NCBI GenBank assembly: GCA_903813345.2
Contig: CAIIXF020000010.1
Coordinates: 28,482,425 to 28,546,424 of the forward strand
Source: Owenia fusiformis
Lineage: Eukaryota > Annelida > Polychaeta > Sabellida > Oweniidae
Direction: 5' to 3'
Length of the DNA: 64,000 nucleotides
Shown here piece after piece: positions 10,180 through 22,380 of this stretch. The notes below the pieces were generated by a model. That model saw nothing but the letters and a program-made list of their open reading frames with translations. It searched no databases and was not told the origin of the DNA. The translations under genes were made by a program, and so were the position numbers. Positions within the stretch are counted from its first letter, which is position 1. Every line of letters starts with the position of its first letter.

Positions 10180-13100
10180 TTAACTGCTTTGTCGTACATG
10201 TATATTATTATTGCGATAAAAAATGATATGGTATACTGTCAAATAAAACCAATCTAATCTGAATATATATTATGTGGAAATGATTTCATTGGGTGATGTT
10301 CATTTGGAGGTATTTTATTTCAAATGGGAATAAGGAACAAGATAAGTATTCCATTTATAGAGGCTTTCCATTATTGATTTAGAAGAGTTTGTTTTTTATA
10401 AAGCGTTCATTATTTTAAGTATTAGACTTCCTCCTTTTGTAAGCACAAATAAAACTTTTGTATTTTGTTAGAAATTACAAATTTAGTATTTGTAAATAAT
10501 GAGGTTATGCATATTAACTAGTGCATATCGAGGTAAAATATAATGAGGTAATACATAATAATTTAGGAAATGCATGATTTGCAATTTATGTCTAGTAAAA
10601 CATAATGAATCAAAAATAATGAGGGAAAAAATTAAAATGAGGTGAAACAAAAAGGAGGTAAAGTATAATAATAAGGTAAATAAGGTAAAAGATAAGACTT
10701 TTGTCGGAATAGTGCAATGCAGTTACAATTTAAAAATGTCTGAATCAACATTTTTGTAAAATTGAGATGAATGACACATTAAACAAATTGACTGTCATAT
10801 AGTTATGCATTTTAAACAATTTCAGTTTGATTATCATGATATATTTAATTTTAATAGAGCGTGTTATGTGTCTCTAGAAAAGCATTAAGAGACAAATGAT
10901 CTTGTTATTAGGGTATCCTTTTTTATTTATTTTTATGTCCCCACCACATAGTGTGGGGCCATATTGTCGTTATTAGGGTATCCTTGAGGTTATGCACATT
11001 AATTAGTGCATATCGAGGTAAAATATAATGAGGTAATACATAATAATTTAGGAAATGCATGATTTGCAATTTATGTCTAGTAAAACATAATGAATCAAAA
11101 ATAATGAGAAAAAAATTAAAATGAGGTGAAACAAAAAGGAAGTAAAGTATAATAATAAGGTAAAAGATAAAACTTGTCGGAATAGTGCAATGCAGTTACA
11201 ATTTATAAATGTCTGAATCAACATTTTTGTAAAATTGAGATGAATGGCATATTTAACAAATTGACTGTAATATAGTTATGCATTTTAAACAATTTCAGTT
11301 TGATTATCATGATATATTTAATTTTAATGGAGCAATTACGCGTCTCTAGAAAAACATGAAGAGACAAATGATCTTGTTATTAGGGTATCCCTTTTTATTT
11401 ATTTTTTTATAATTGTTTTTTTTCTTTATTACACAGTTTATGATATTAGTTACAAATATTGGTGATAAATCACTATAAGCTAGCATTATGAGTTCATTCT
11501 ATATATAAAAAAGAAGATCGAGTTCTTTTTATGCCTTTTTATTTATGGGGCAATTCAGCCCTTGATATTGTGCTTATCCGCTTTGGTATAATGTTAACAT
11601 GTACTTGCATTGTGCATGCTGTAATTATTATTAAATGCAATGCATTTGTAAAATACAATGCATTTGTAAATTACAATGCATTTGTAAAATGCAAAGCATT
11701 TGTAAAATGCAATGCATTTGTAAAATGCAATGTATTTTTATAAAATGCAATGTACTTATAAGATACAATTTACTAAATGCAATGTACTGATTATAGCTTA
11801 GAGCAATATACAAGTACTGAGCTAGTGGACTTGTTTTGTGCAATGTACTTGCCTAGTGTACTTGTATATAGTGCAGTTATCATAAGCGATCTTTTTTTGC
11901 CAATCATACTTTATTAAAATAACTTGATAACAGCTGCTGTAAATGTTATGTATAGTGTCAACTTATTGTATAGCATAAGATTATTGTATAGCCTCAAGTT
12001 ATTGTGTAACCTCAGATTATTGTATAGCATCAAACTATGGTAATAAAAATTGTAATACACACCTAGACATATTTATTTGTTTCCAGTTCATTTCTTGGTA
12101 AATTAATTAAATATTTAAGAAGAATGTAAAATGGCATATTTCTATGGTAAAAAATTAATCAGTATCACTTCTCATTTATTATTGTGATAAAAATGATATG
12201 GTATACTGTCAAATAAAACCAATCTAATCTGAATATATATAATGTGGAGATGATTTCATTGGCTGATGTTCATTTGGAGGTATTTTATTTAAAATGGGAA
12301 TTAAGAAACAAGAGAAGAATTCACAATAAGATCTTCAGAAGGATGTTTTTCAGAAAGACATTCCATTTATAGAGACTTTCCATTATTGATTTAGAAGAGT
12401 TTGTTTTTTAGAAAACGTTCATTACTTCCTCCTTTTGTAAGCACCAATAAAACTTTTGTATTTTGTTAGAAATTACAAATTTAGTATTTGTAAATAATGA
12501 GGTTATGCATATTAACTAGTGCATATCGAGGTAAAATATAATGAGGTAATACATAATAATTTAGGAAATGCATGATTTGCAATTTATGTCTAGTAAAACA
12601 TAATGAATCAAAAATAATGAGGGAAAAAATTAAAATGAGGTGAAACAAAAAGGAGGTAAAGTATAACAATAAGGTAAAAGATAAAACTTGTCGGAATAGT
12701 GCAATGCAGTTACAATTTAAAAATGTCTGAATCAACATTTTTGTAAAATTGAGATGAATGACACATTAAACAAATTGACTGTCATATAGTTATGCATTTT
12801 AAACAATTTCAGTTTGATTATCATGATAAATTTAATTTTAATAGAGCAATGTTTACATGTCTCTTGAAAAACATGAAAAGACAAATGATCTATTATTACG
12901 GTATGCTTTTTATTTATTTTTTTATAATTGTTTTATTTCTTTATTACACAGTTTATGAATATGGTAGTTACAAATATTGGTGACAAATTCCTATAAGCTA
13001 GCATTATGAGTTCTCCCTATATATAAAATAAAAAAAGAAGATTGAGTTCTTTTTATGCTTTTTATTTATGGGGCCATTCAGCCCTTGATATTGTGCTTAT

Positions 13101-13651
13101 CTGCTTCAGTATAATGTTAACATGTACTTGCATTGCGCACGTTGTAATTATTATTAAATGCAATGCATTTGTAAAATGCAATGTACTTATAAGATATGAT
13201 TTATTTGTAAAAAGCAATATATTTGTTTAAAGCTTAGAGCAATGTACAAGTACTGAACTAGTGCACTTGTTTTGTGCAATGTACTTGTCTAGTGTACTTG
13301 TATATAGTGCAATAATCATAAGCGATCTTTTTGCCAATCATATTTTATTAAAATATCTTGATAACAGCTGCTGTAAATGTTATTGTATATCCTCAACTTA
13401 TTGTATAGCATAAGTTTATTGTATAGCCTCAAGTTATTGTGTAACCTCAGATTATTGTATAGCATCAAACTATGGTAATAAAAATTGTAATACACACCTA
13501 GATATATTTATTTGTTTCCAGTTCATTTCTTGGTAAATTAATTAAATATTTAAGAAGAATGTAAAATGGCATATTTCTATGGTAAAAAATTAATCAGTAT
13601 CACATCTCATTGAGTCATCGACATTCCAGTAAATAATTCACTAAAGCAAGT
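10180..13651. repeat. AT-rich macrosatellite-like array, copy 1
   Basis: Kilobase-scale direct repeats share a module running from GAGGTTATGCATATTAACTA through AATGAGGTAATACATAATAA to CAGTTTGATTATCATGATA. Modules start near 10500, 10985 and 12499. Near 11630-11745 there is a smaller run of AATGCATTTGTAAA words. The downstream module ending GTAATACACACCTAGA is repeated at 12050 and 13495. Small ORFs here are periodicity artefacts. Homologous to 46300-50780. Confidence 0.75.
10934..10970. mobile_element. Stub of the ATGTCCCCACCA element
   Basis: About 36 bases matching the left end of the element at 48678, flanked on both sides by TTATTAGGGTATCCTT. The same stub is at 48203-48240, so it predates the large duplication. 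Confidence 0.7.
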
Positions 13652-13690
13652 GTCCTTTTAAATGTACGTTCCTTTGGTATTTCATTTTCC

Positions 13691-13732
13691 CTATTTAGGG
13701 CAGAGATATATCACTGTATAATCATTGGTATG
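13691..13732 (-). pseudogene. Decayed terminal-exon remnant of a WxxW gene
   Basis: On the minus strand the frame reads DYTVIYLCPK then TAG, against DYEVRYLCPK then TAA in the intact terminal exons. Flanking bases also resemble the 3' flank at 53590-53640. The rest of the exon is gone. It marks an extra, lost WxxW 3' end. Confidence 0.7.
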
Positions 13733-13739
13733 ATAAAGA

Positions 13740-14490
13740 ATAAACATTTAAAACGAGAAGGTTTATGTACTTTTTTATGCACTTGCATGACCAGGAATGT
13801 AACATAAAATGTTAGTCCTCACTTGCATGGCCTAGAATGAAACAAAAAGTTGGTGCATTTGCACGACCTAGAAATTAATATAAAAAGTTGGTGCACTTGC
13901 ATGAACTGGAATGTAACATAAAAAAGTTGGTACAATTGCACGACCTAGGATGAATCATAAAAAAGGTTGGTACACCTGCACTTATACAATATAGACCCTA
14001 ATATGAATCATAAAAAAGTTGTTTCAGTTGCATGACCTAGCATGTAATATTATACAATTGTAGACCTCTCTTGAGGTCAACTGGCAAAATTGTACATGTA
14101 TACCTATAATGTAAACCTTTAAAGTACTGTTGACCGTGACCGATAGAAGGAAGGATATATCGAATATCAGGTGAAGATATTTGATAAGTGGATCAATATA
14201 TCATATTTTAACAAACAATCTGCAAAATATCCGCAAACCGTTGATTATCGCTTCTAAAAAGTTGTCTAATTTTTTCAACAGTACATATTGCTGATTTTTA
14301 ATCAACCAATCAGAATTGAGTATTTCAATTGCGGTACTAACAAAATAAGTTGGTACACTTGCCTGACCTTCATGTAAAATGTAGCACACAAAACTTGTTG
14401 CACTTACACGACCTAAAATGAATTATCAAAAAGTTGGTTCAGTTGCATGACCTAGGATGTAGCATAAAACAATTTGATGAACTTTCTTTT
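13740..14490. repeat. Degenerate ~50-bp tandem repeat (AAAAGTTGGTGCACTTGCATGA)
   Basis: Repeated words of the type GTTGGTGCACTTGCATGACC followed by TAGAATGTAACATAAAA recur about a dozen times, broken at about 14055-14330 by other sequence. Related units lie at 24480-24700 and at 53870-53980 and 54600-54800. In each place the repeat sits beside a WxxW terminal exon, so it travelled with that gene. Confidence 0.65.
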
Positions 14491-14497
14491 TAATGTA

Positions 14498-14840
14498 CAG
14501 GGTGGTCAAAAAATGGCAACCCTCTTCTATTTCCTTTATATCTTTGTCATTTTAAGATATTACTAACTGATATTGAGCACATGTGTACATTATTCAATTG
14601 CCAACCATCCTGCCATATTTCATGACCATCAGATACATAGTCATAATGTAAGTGGGCACTATTCTGCTGTAGGCAAACCTGCACACATTGTCCAAAATGT
14701 CCTATCTGACTTCTACATGTACCTGTGGGGATATGCCAAAGATAGAGTGTATAAAAATGACCTCTGGACAATTGCAGATCATAAAAAGGAGATCATCTTT
14801 GACATTCAGTTCGTGCCTGTTGAGAAATGATGAATGCCTT
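14498..14840 (+). pseudogene. Decayed mariner-superfamily-type transposase fragment
   Basis: The plus frame 14573-14830 holds SDFYMYLWGYAKDRVYKNDL followed by TIADHKKEI. This resembles the DFFLWGYLKDRVY...TLDELK segment near the C-terminus of DDE transposases of the mariner type. The left edge (CAGGGTGGTCAAAAAATGG) looks like a transposon terminus. Only the last third or less of a transposase is present, so it is inactive. Confidence 0.55.
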
Positions 14841-15069
14841 GATGCGAAATAAATGTACTTTTGATTGCTGAATATGCCACAAATGGACCTTTATTGATAT
14901 TTAGTGTTTATACCAAATCTTTAATCGGCAACCAATCAATAAATGTCATTTGACTAATCAACAACGATAGAATGCAAATAGTGACTGTTATTGGGGGAAA
15001 CAGTGCAAAATATTTTTCACCAAAAATAAAAGTTAATTGGACAATTGAATTTTAATTTTGAGTTTGAAC

Positions 15070-15905
15070 TCCATTTAACAAAAGATTTCATCATTTAATG
15101 CCAAGGTTATATATCATTTAAAGACAGTTTGCCATTGATGCTGACAGCGATATCGTATCCTTTTAAAGTACGATTAAACATATCAAAGGATTTTTGAGAC
15201 CACATTTTAAAAACAAATTTAACTCAACACGTTTCTAAATTAGTTTAGTTCTTATTGGAACATCACGTTCATGAACATATAACTATTGATTAGCACAAAC
15301 TTATTCAATTTTAAGTTTATTTCCTCTATGCCATTCGAAAAATGATCAATCCATGAAATTACAAATTTTGGGAATATGTCTACAGAATCGAATCTTGATG
15401 TTTTGAGTTGTTAAAATTCTGTTAAATACTCTGCCAAAGTGGTTCCCGGGAATGGTTCTTTTCAATGCATGTTCATCTGAAATTTCCTTTTCTTTATTTA
15501 GGGCAGAGGTATCTCACTTCATAGTCAAGACACCAAAAGCCACCAGCGCCACCTCTCTGATCGCTGTTCTGACACATGAGTCCCCTTGCAAGTGAACACT
15601 CAGCTCCTGGCATAAACACCTGGTGAGTTTCCGAAGCAGGAGTATGGCTTCCTACAGTCCTGCATTCTATCCCTATTGGGTTCTTACATGGCATGCCCTG
15701 TAAAATAAAAAATGTTGTTGCAATAGCAATCACTGCACACATTCTAATTGTTGCACTAGTATGACTCAAAACAGCTGAAAACTTGCATCATGACCAAGAT
15801 TAGAGCATAAAAGCTTGTTGTACCACAAAACGTTCTTATTTCTACACTTGCTAAAATGACATAAAGGCTGAAATAGAAATGAAAAAGCCTAAATTATAGC
15901 ACACT
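15070..15905. repeat. Segment duplicated at 23742-24680
   Basis: Both segments hold a WxxW terminal exon with shared intron and 3' flank, including CATTTAATGCCAAGGTT at the left and ATAAAAGCTTGTTGTACCAC at the right. A more diverged third version covers 53325-53870. This is the unit by which terminal exons multiplied. Confidence 0.75.
15494..15697 (-). CDS. Alternative or orphan terminal exon of WxxW-1 (exon B with stop)
   Basis: On the minus strand a TTTTACAG acceptor precedes GGC ATG CCA TGT, then 67 codons ending EVRYLCPK and TAA at 15496-15494. It has the C-terminal half of a WxxW (Mucin WxxW repeat) domain: CKNPIGIECR, a Cys before the GLMC segment, and CLDYEVRYLC. It is a close paralog of 24156-24359, including the RGGAGGF insertion. 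It has no exon A of its own, but the phase-0 start fits exon A at 25465-25362, so it could be a second last exon. AATAAA overlaps the stop codon. Confidence 0.65.
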   Translation of the reverse strand, partial: GMPCKNPIGIECRTVGSHTPASETHQVFMPGAECSLARGLMCQNSDQRGGAGGFWCLDYEVRYLCPK

Positions 15906-16184
15906 GAAACAAATGTCCCTTCCAATGGGTGTTCCTATAGATTTTTCATCCTATATGCCCAACACTAACACTAGACAAGCATAAGATTTTAGGACAAGAA
16001 ACCAAAATGGCCACTTTAACATTTACCCTGAATGCCCAGAAACTAATCAATACAAATAAATATTAAATATGTTTTTAAATGTGGCATAGAAGACGCATTT
16101 ATCTATAGTCACTCATAAGTCGACAACGGCTGGACATATTTGTTCAATTGTATTTTGTTTTATGTATTGCAATTGTATAAATGT

Positions 16185-17560
16185 TAAGTATGGCCACCTT
16201 AAAATTTACCCAGAATGCCCAAAAACCAATCACTTCTTGACGTTGATATGTAGAAACATCCCTGAAAATTTCAGATGAATCCCTCAAATGGTTTGGCTGA
16301 AAATCTGTAGACAAGTCTTGAAAGTGAAGATTTTAGGACAGAAAATCCAAAATGGCCACCTTAAAATTTACCCAGAATGCCCAAAAACAAATCAGTTCTT
16401 GACGTTGATATGTAGAAACATCCCAGAAAATGTCAGATGAATCCCTCAAATGGTTTGGCTGAAAACCTGTTGACAAGTCTTGAAAGTGAAGATTTTAGGA
16501 CGGAAAATCCAAAATGGCCACCTTAAAACTTACCCAGAATGCCCAAAAACTAATCAGTTCTTGACGTTGATATGTAGAAACATCCCTGAAAATTTCAGAT
16601 GAATCCCTCAAATGGTTTGGCTGGAAACCTGTAGACAAGTCTTGAAAGTGAAGATTTTAGGACGGAAAATCCAAAATGAGCACCTTAAAATTTACCCAGA
16701 ATGCCCAAAAACTAATCAGTTCTTGAGGTTGATACGTAGAAACATCCCTGAAAATTTCAGATGAATCCCTCAAATGGTTTGGCTGAAAACCTGTAGACAA
16801 GTCTTGAAAGTGAAGATTTTAGGACGGAAAATCCAAAATGGCCACCTTAAGATTTACCCAGAATGCCCAAAAACTAATCAGGTCTTGACGTTGATATGTA
16901 GAAACATCCCTGAAAATTTCAGATGAATCCCTCAAATGGTTTGGCTGGAAACCTGTAGACAAGTCTTGAAAGTGAAGATTTTAGGACGGAAAATCTAAAA
17001 TGGCCCCCTTAAGATTTACCCAGAATGCCCAAAAACTAATCAGTTCTTGTCGTTGATATGTAAAAACATCCCTGAAAATTTCAGATGAATCCCTCAAATG
17101 GTTTGGCTGGAAACCTGTAGACAAGTCTTGAAATTGAAGATTTAAGGACGGAAAATCCAAAATGGCCACCTTAAGATTTACCCAGAATACCCAAAAACTA
17201 ATCACTTCTTGACGTTGATATGTAGAAACATCCCTGAAAATTTCAGATGAATCCCTCAAATATTTGGCTGAAAACCTGTAGACAAGTCTTGAAAGTGAAG
17301 ATTTTAGGACGGAAAATCCAAAATGGCCACCTTAATATTTACCCATAATGCCCAAAAACTAATCAACCTGTAGACAAGTCTTGAAAGTGAAGATTTTAAG
17401 ACGGAAAATCCAAAATGGCCACCTTAAGATTTACCCAGAATGCCCAAAAACTAATCAGTTCTTGACGTTGATATGTAGAAACATCCCTGAAAATTTCAGA
17501 TGAATCCCTCACATGGTTTGGCTGGAAACCTGTAGACAAGCTGAAAAGTGAGACGCCGCC
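16185..17560 (-). repeat. 161-bp minisatellite, about 8.5 units
   Basis: Successive units repeat GTAGAAACATCCCTGAAAAT, CAAATGGTTTGGCTG, GACAAGTCTTGAAAGTGAAG and CCAAAATGGCCACCTTAA at about 161-base spacing. One unit is shortened at 17325-17417. The reverse complement is clearly related to the repeats inside the element at 48678-50091. Diverged monomers also lie at 15920-16040 and 29550-29650. Confidence 0.85.
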
Positions 17561-17925
17561 CGCCCGCCGCCCGTCAAGCTGACTACAATATCGTACCTTT
17601 TGTTAGGTACGATAAAAATTTAGCACACTCCCTTTCAGGTCTGTATCTGGCTTGTTACAGTATCGTTAGTTAGTCATTCCTCGGAGGCGCCCTGGGGTCA
17701 TTACAATAGTACAACTGTGAGGACTATATATGCGTTGCCTCAATGCATTTCCAAAGAGTGAAACAATGATATGTGATAGTTGCTTTCAACACTTAAAATT
17801 TCGTCAAAAAGTGACGCTAGAACTTTGCCCCCTCCCAGACATTGACATTGGTTACCATAGTAAACATAACTTTGTCAATACTGAATTGTGATAGTCAGGA
17901 ACTTTTTATAGAATAATGTCAGATA

Positions 17926-18060
17926 TACACTCCCCTTCATAAGTTTGGCAACCTTAGCTCCCTCGTGTTAAAGCCTCTTTATGTTTGAATTTTTATTTAC
18001 ATAACATGTAAGGAAAATACTCATCATATTGATTGAAATGTAACTTGTTACATTTTAACT
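17926..18060. mobile_element. Left arm of the TACACTCCCC inverted-repeat element
   Basis: It begins TACACTCCCCTTCATAAGTT and matches the left arm of the intact element at 53988. The right arm is absent. Confidence 0.65.
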
Positions 18061-19405
18061 TTAATACATCTTTACAAAAAAATACAAAATACCTGTATAT
18101 TGATTTTTTGACCTTGACCGATTCTTGAATTGAATCGAATTTGTCCAAAGGTCTTGAAACGTAAAATACCTAAATATTTATCTTTGACCTTGGGATGACC
18201 TTGTACAAGAAACATTAATATTGACCTCGGTTCATCTAATCACAATTCGCCAATGGCCATAGTATCATCAAACGCCAAATACCTAAACATTGATCGTTTA
18301 CCTTTGAATGAACTTAACTCTGACCTTCGGAGACCAACTTACTAAGGTTAAATGGTGTAGAAGGAAATGTCCCGACAGACAGACAAAATGACAGACAGAC
18401 CGAACATGCTTTATAGTAGGTCTCGACATCTCCTTTTGCCCTCATACTTGATGGGCCAGTGAGCGTTCTACTAAGGTCAGAGGTCAAAGTCATTCTAGGT
18501 TAAAGGCAGAATCAGATATATGGAGGTGACAAAATTACAAGCAACATGTACAACTGACGTACACTATTCCTTACAATCTCAAATACAATATCTCACAAAA
18601 TATTTACGATATGTTAAAAATTGATGAAGTTATAATAGATTAAAAGTGCAAAATTGTAAATAATAAGTAACCATTCTTATAGAAGAAATATACAAAAGTC
18701 ATTGTTGTAAACTCTTTAGTTTTCCTGAAATAAAGTGTGCACTTTTGGGATTATATTTTTAGAAAATAGACATGAAAAGGAATGACATAAGCCAGAAATA
18801 TTCTAAAATTGAAACTTTTTTTTTGTTAGACAGCTTGCTAGATCCGATTCTCTCTTTAAAATGTCAATATCTTGGTTTACGCGTTTTTTACCCTCGGTCT
18901 GAGATTCGACCCTTGATGAGGCATGATAAGGTGACCTGAAGTCAAGGTCATTCCTATGTAAAATATTAATATCTAGGTATTTGGTGATTTAAAGTCCTTT
19001 GGGCTGCTGTGACCCTTGGCAACCAACGATTAGGTGAACTGAGTTCAAGGCCAATGTTACTGGGTCAAGTTTGTTTCAAGATCAAAAATTAATATCTAAG
19101 TATTTGGCGTTGTAAGGACCTTGAGGGCTACAATGACCCTTGACGACACATGATTAGGTGACCTAAGGTCAAAGTCAATGTGTATTGGCCAACATTATTT
19201 CAAGGTCACATCTAGGTACTAGTATCTGGCGTTTCACGAGGTTTCAACAAGTTCATCTCAATTCAAAAATCAGTCAAAGTCAAGTTATCAATACAGGTAT
19301 TTTGCATTTTACGGAGACTGCTGCTATGTGGGGACCCTTCGTGATCCACTCGAACATGTAGATTTCTAGTATCTGTAAAGATGTATAAAAGTTGAAATGT
19401 ATACT
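18040..19405. repeat. Large foldback region
   Basis: The left segment 18040-18335 (ACAAAATACCTGTATATTGA, TGACCTTGACCGATTCTTGA) is the imperfect reverse complement of 18940-19400 (TCAATACAGGTATTTTGCAT and neighbours). Degenerate words such as AAGGTCAA and ATCTAGGTATTTGG recur inside the right arm. A short GACAGACA run is at 18375-18405. No gene seen. Confidence 0.6.
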
Positions 19406-20759
19406 TTCCATGAGCTCCTATCGTTGGATTTAAATAAGGAGTATGATTTTAAAATTGGCTGGGGCGTGGTTATGCAACAATAGTATGTTCGAAATACCGC
19501 TGTGTAATGCCTGGATCACATTTGCTGCGAGTATTTTGTTCAAAATTGAATACATTTCTGAACACATTACTCAATCGGCCGGGCGCCGTAGTGAAAATCG
19601 GAGCAAATGTGACCAAGACATAAAACAATTGAATAATACACAACTGTATCAGTTTCACATTTACCGCGGTCAAAAGCATTTACAAAAATACCGCCAGAGT
19701 TGGCAATCATATAAAATGAAACCAATCCCGCTGTGATTCATAGAAATAACTAATTTACTGCATTGAGCTCAATGTTATAACCATGTCGATTTACATGAGT
19801 GTCCGATTCATTGTACCAAAGGACCATGGGAAAAAAATAATTCATCTGATTTTTCAAAATGAGTATTCTGCTTCAATTATTACATTTATATGCACACTAG
19901 TATCTTGTTGACCTATATTCAGCACTGTATTGATGTATAGGCCATTTATTAGGGTCATAATTCAATCATGAAGTGTAGAGGCATAGATTCCAAACCAGGA
20001 AGTATTTTTGTGTCTGTCAAAATCCATTTACATCCTACGGATCCCTGCATCTTATCCAAATATGTTACTACATAATGAAATATAATAGTATAATCTTTGG
20101 TTTTACAAACTTGTATGATATTTGATAAGTGTAAAAGTTGTTTTTGGATCATTTTTCTATAGCCATTTTGTAGGGAAAAAAATAATGAAAAAATGTACAA
20201 TCTTTTAATTTTAAGTATGACCTGAATCGATTGCAAACTTCATATTTGCACATTTGATGAGATAAACCATTTGTGTCGTATTGTGAAATTATTAAGTTTG
20301 CAATCGATTCAGGTCATAGTGTATTTTTGGTATTTCTGTGATAATCAATGGAAATCAATGGCCTCTATTGGGATCTGCTGATATCCTCATGTTAAGTCAA
20401 TGGTGTACAGCCTCATGTAAGTCAATACAACCTTACTGAACGAAATGATCCCTATCTTAGCTTATGTGTGCCCGAGCACTTTAATATTTTCCAAAATATT
20501 ATATGACATTTTATTCTTCATGTTACACCTACGAATGATTCATTTTGACCATAGGGATATTTGCCAATAATTGCACCTTGTCCTTTAAACCTTGACTGTT
20601 CTCCAGAAAGCAATAAGCTGACATATATCATATTTTACATTTTAATACAACTGAAAAGATAATAAATGTTTTAATATAAAGTTGACGTAGTTATAAATGT
20701 TTTCAGCGTAAAATCAAAGCACAACCATATAATTAAAAAAATAAAATAATACGCTGGAA
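19406..20759. other. Non-coding stretch with a 25-bp inverted repeat
   Basis: No gene recognised. The sequence at 20216-20240 (tatgacctgaatcgattgc and following) is repeated in reverse complement at about 20294-20320, leaving a loop of about 55 bases. This is a small hairpin element. Confidence 0.6.
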
Positions 20760-21510
20760 TTCCAACTGGATACAAACAGTAAAATTACGATTTCTCTGCA
20801 CCCTGATGTTCAATCAACATCATTCGAGTATCTATATGTTTCTGACACGTTCTGGCATCCGGTTATGACAACGTCTACCCAATGTTTGCACGAGAAATTG
20901 ACGTAATTCATGACTGAAATCGGGAAGACAAAAATATGTGATATTCTTTCAGAATTGTTTATAATAACTATTTACAAAAACGTTCCTGAGACACAATCCA
21001 TTTAGGTAGGGTTTGTTTTAAAGTCGAAAAGCCCCAATAAGACAATAAAAACCCAGATTAAACCCAGAAGAATGCAGATTTCATGTAATGATTTAAGTTC
21101 ATGTAAACAAGTAAAGTACATATAATCCCCATATAAAACATTGTAATAACAGGTTCAAATTGAAAAAATAGAAAATTTTCAACATAGCATTTGCTCCCGT
21201 ATTCTGTATGCCCCTCTACCTGCTTAATAAGGCAATGTATCTTCAAATAAAACCTTAGCCAAGTAGATTAGAGTCTCTGGAACACTTTTGTAAATAGTTT
21301 TCACAAGCAATTTTGTTTGTGAATCTCAAATTTTGTCTTCCCGATTTCAGTCATGAATTACGTCAATTTCGCGTGCAAACTTTGTGTAGACCTTGCTATT
21401 CCCGGACGCCCAAACGTGTCAGGAACACATATATATTTGAATGATCTTGATTGGACATTAGATTGCAGAGAAATAGTATTTTTACTGAGTGGATTAATGA
21501 ATTTCATAGA
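20760..21510. mobile_element. Foldback element with ~250-bp arms
   Basis: The left arm, about 20760-21015, and the right arm, about 21240-21510, are imperfect reverse complements. Paired words include CATGACTGAAATCGGGAAGA with TCTTCCCGATTTCAGTCATG, and ACTATTTACAAAAACGTTCC with its partner near 21280. No transposase is present. The 77-aa ORF at 21353 lies in the arm and is not a gene. Confidence 0.75.
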
Positions 21511-21821
21511 TCTAGAGGCCCTTCAGGAGTGGAAAATCTTAAATTATCAGAGATTAATGTTTCCAAACTGTTTTGAAACAAACTAACGTCTTGTTTTCAA
21601 ACTACACCTTGCTCCTTTCTGTCGTATTTAATGAAACAAAAATAGTATATCACGGAGGGATACGAACCACTCACCTGGGACTTGGTTATTCACTAGCGCC
21701 ATAGGCGTTCACCTATTCTGGATACATCTGACGAGTCGTATTTAAGTGGAGTCAAAAGTGAGGATCATTTTGAATTGACGCTCGGTATAAATATATAATA
21801 CTTTTGTTCTTTCATATCGGT

Positions 21822-21905
21822 AGCACGTTGGCCTAATGGTTAGCGTGCCTGGCTCCCACGCTCTAAGTTAGTTGATCGAGACCCGTTCATGTCGAACTTT
21901 TTGAT
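21822..21905 (+). repeat. tRNA-derived repeat (SINE head or tRNA pseudogene)
   Basis: It has an A-box-like stretch TGGCCTAATGGTTAGCGTG and a B-box-like GTTGATCGAGACCC 40 bases later. Acceptor-stem pairing is not evident, so a working tRNA is unlikely. Confidence 0.6.
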
Positions 21906-21924
21906 TTGCTTGTTGTCAAGATAT

Positions 21925-22380
21925 AAGAAGTAGGGCAAAATCCAGAAAAGGTAGATCAAAAATACTCCAATGGAGTATAAAATTGTCACCAGGATTCCGA
22001 AATGAGACGAATGTAACTCGTTAAATCTCGGTAGATAAGGTAGGTCAGAAAATCCGGTTTAATCCGAACTATGTTCGGGAATTTTCGTCATAAGAAGTAG
22101 ATCAAAAATACTCCAATGGAGTATAAAATTGTCACCAGGATTCCGAAATGAGACGAATGTTAACTCGTGAAATCTCGGAAGATAAAGTAGGTCAGAAAAT
22201 CCGGATTAATCCGAACAAGGTTCGGGAATTTTCGTCATAAGAAGTAGATCAAAAATACTCCAAATGGAGTATAAAATTGTCACCAGGATTCCGAAATACG
22301 ACGAATCGAATCGGCAAACTTCGGTACAATATTGAAGTGCATAAAAACCGAAATGATCCGAACAACGTTCGGATAAAATC
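21925..22380 (+). repeat. ~145-bp tandem repeat, 3 units
   Basis: Three units start with GTAGATCAAAAATACTCCAA near 21945, 22097 and 22245, each followed by GTCACCAGGATTCCGAAAT and a CCGAAC..GTTCGG element. Confidence 0.8.

Larger units (their letters stand above)
7630..10180. other. PAFAH copy 1 3' flank
   Basis: No gene seen. A likely poly(A) signal AATAAA is at 7885-7890. Short near-palindromic segments occur at 8040-8140 (GAACAG/CTGTTC words), at 8764-9040 and at 9470-9575. The segment is repeated with a few percent change in copy 2 from 43702 on. Confidence 0.6.

Noticed and set aside
11531-11843. Repetitive NAFVKCNAF / LQMHCI ORFs on both strands
   Set aside because: Products of the AATGCATTTGTAAA short repeat, not proteins.
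16981-17259. 92-aa internally repeated ORF on the minus strand
   Set aside because: It spans two minisatellite units whose frame happens to be open.
16185-17560. CRISPR-like array
   Set aside because: Units are 161-bp tandem repeats without distinct spacers, in a eukaryotic genome.
21353-21586. 77-aa ORF
   Set aside because: It lies in the arm of the foldback element and mirrors the opposite arm.
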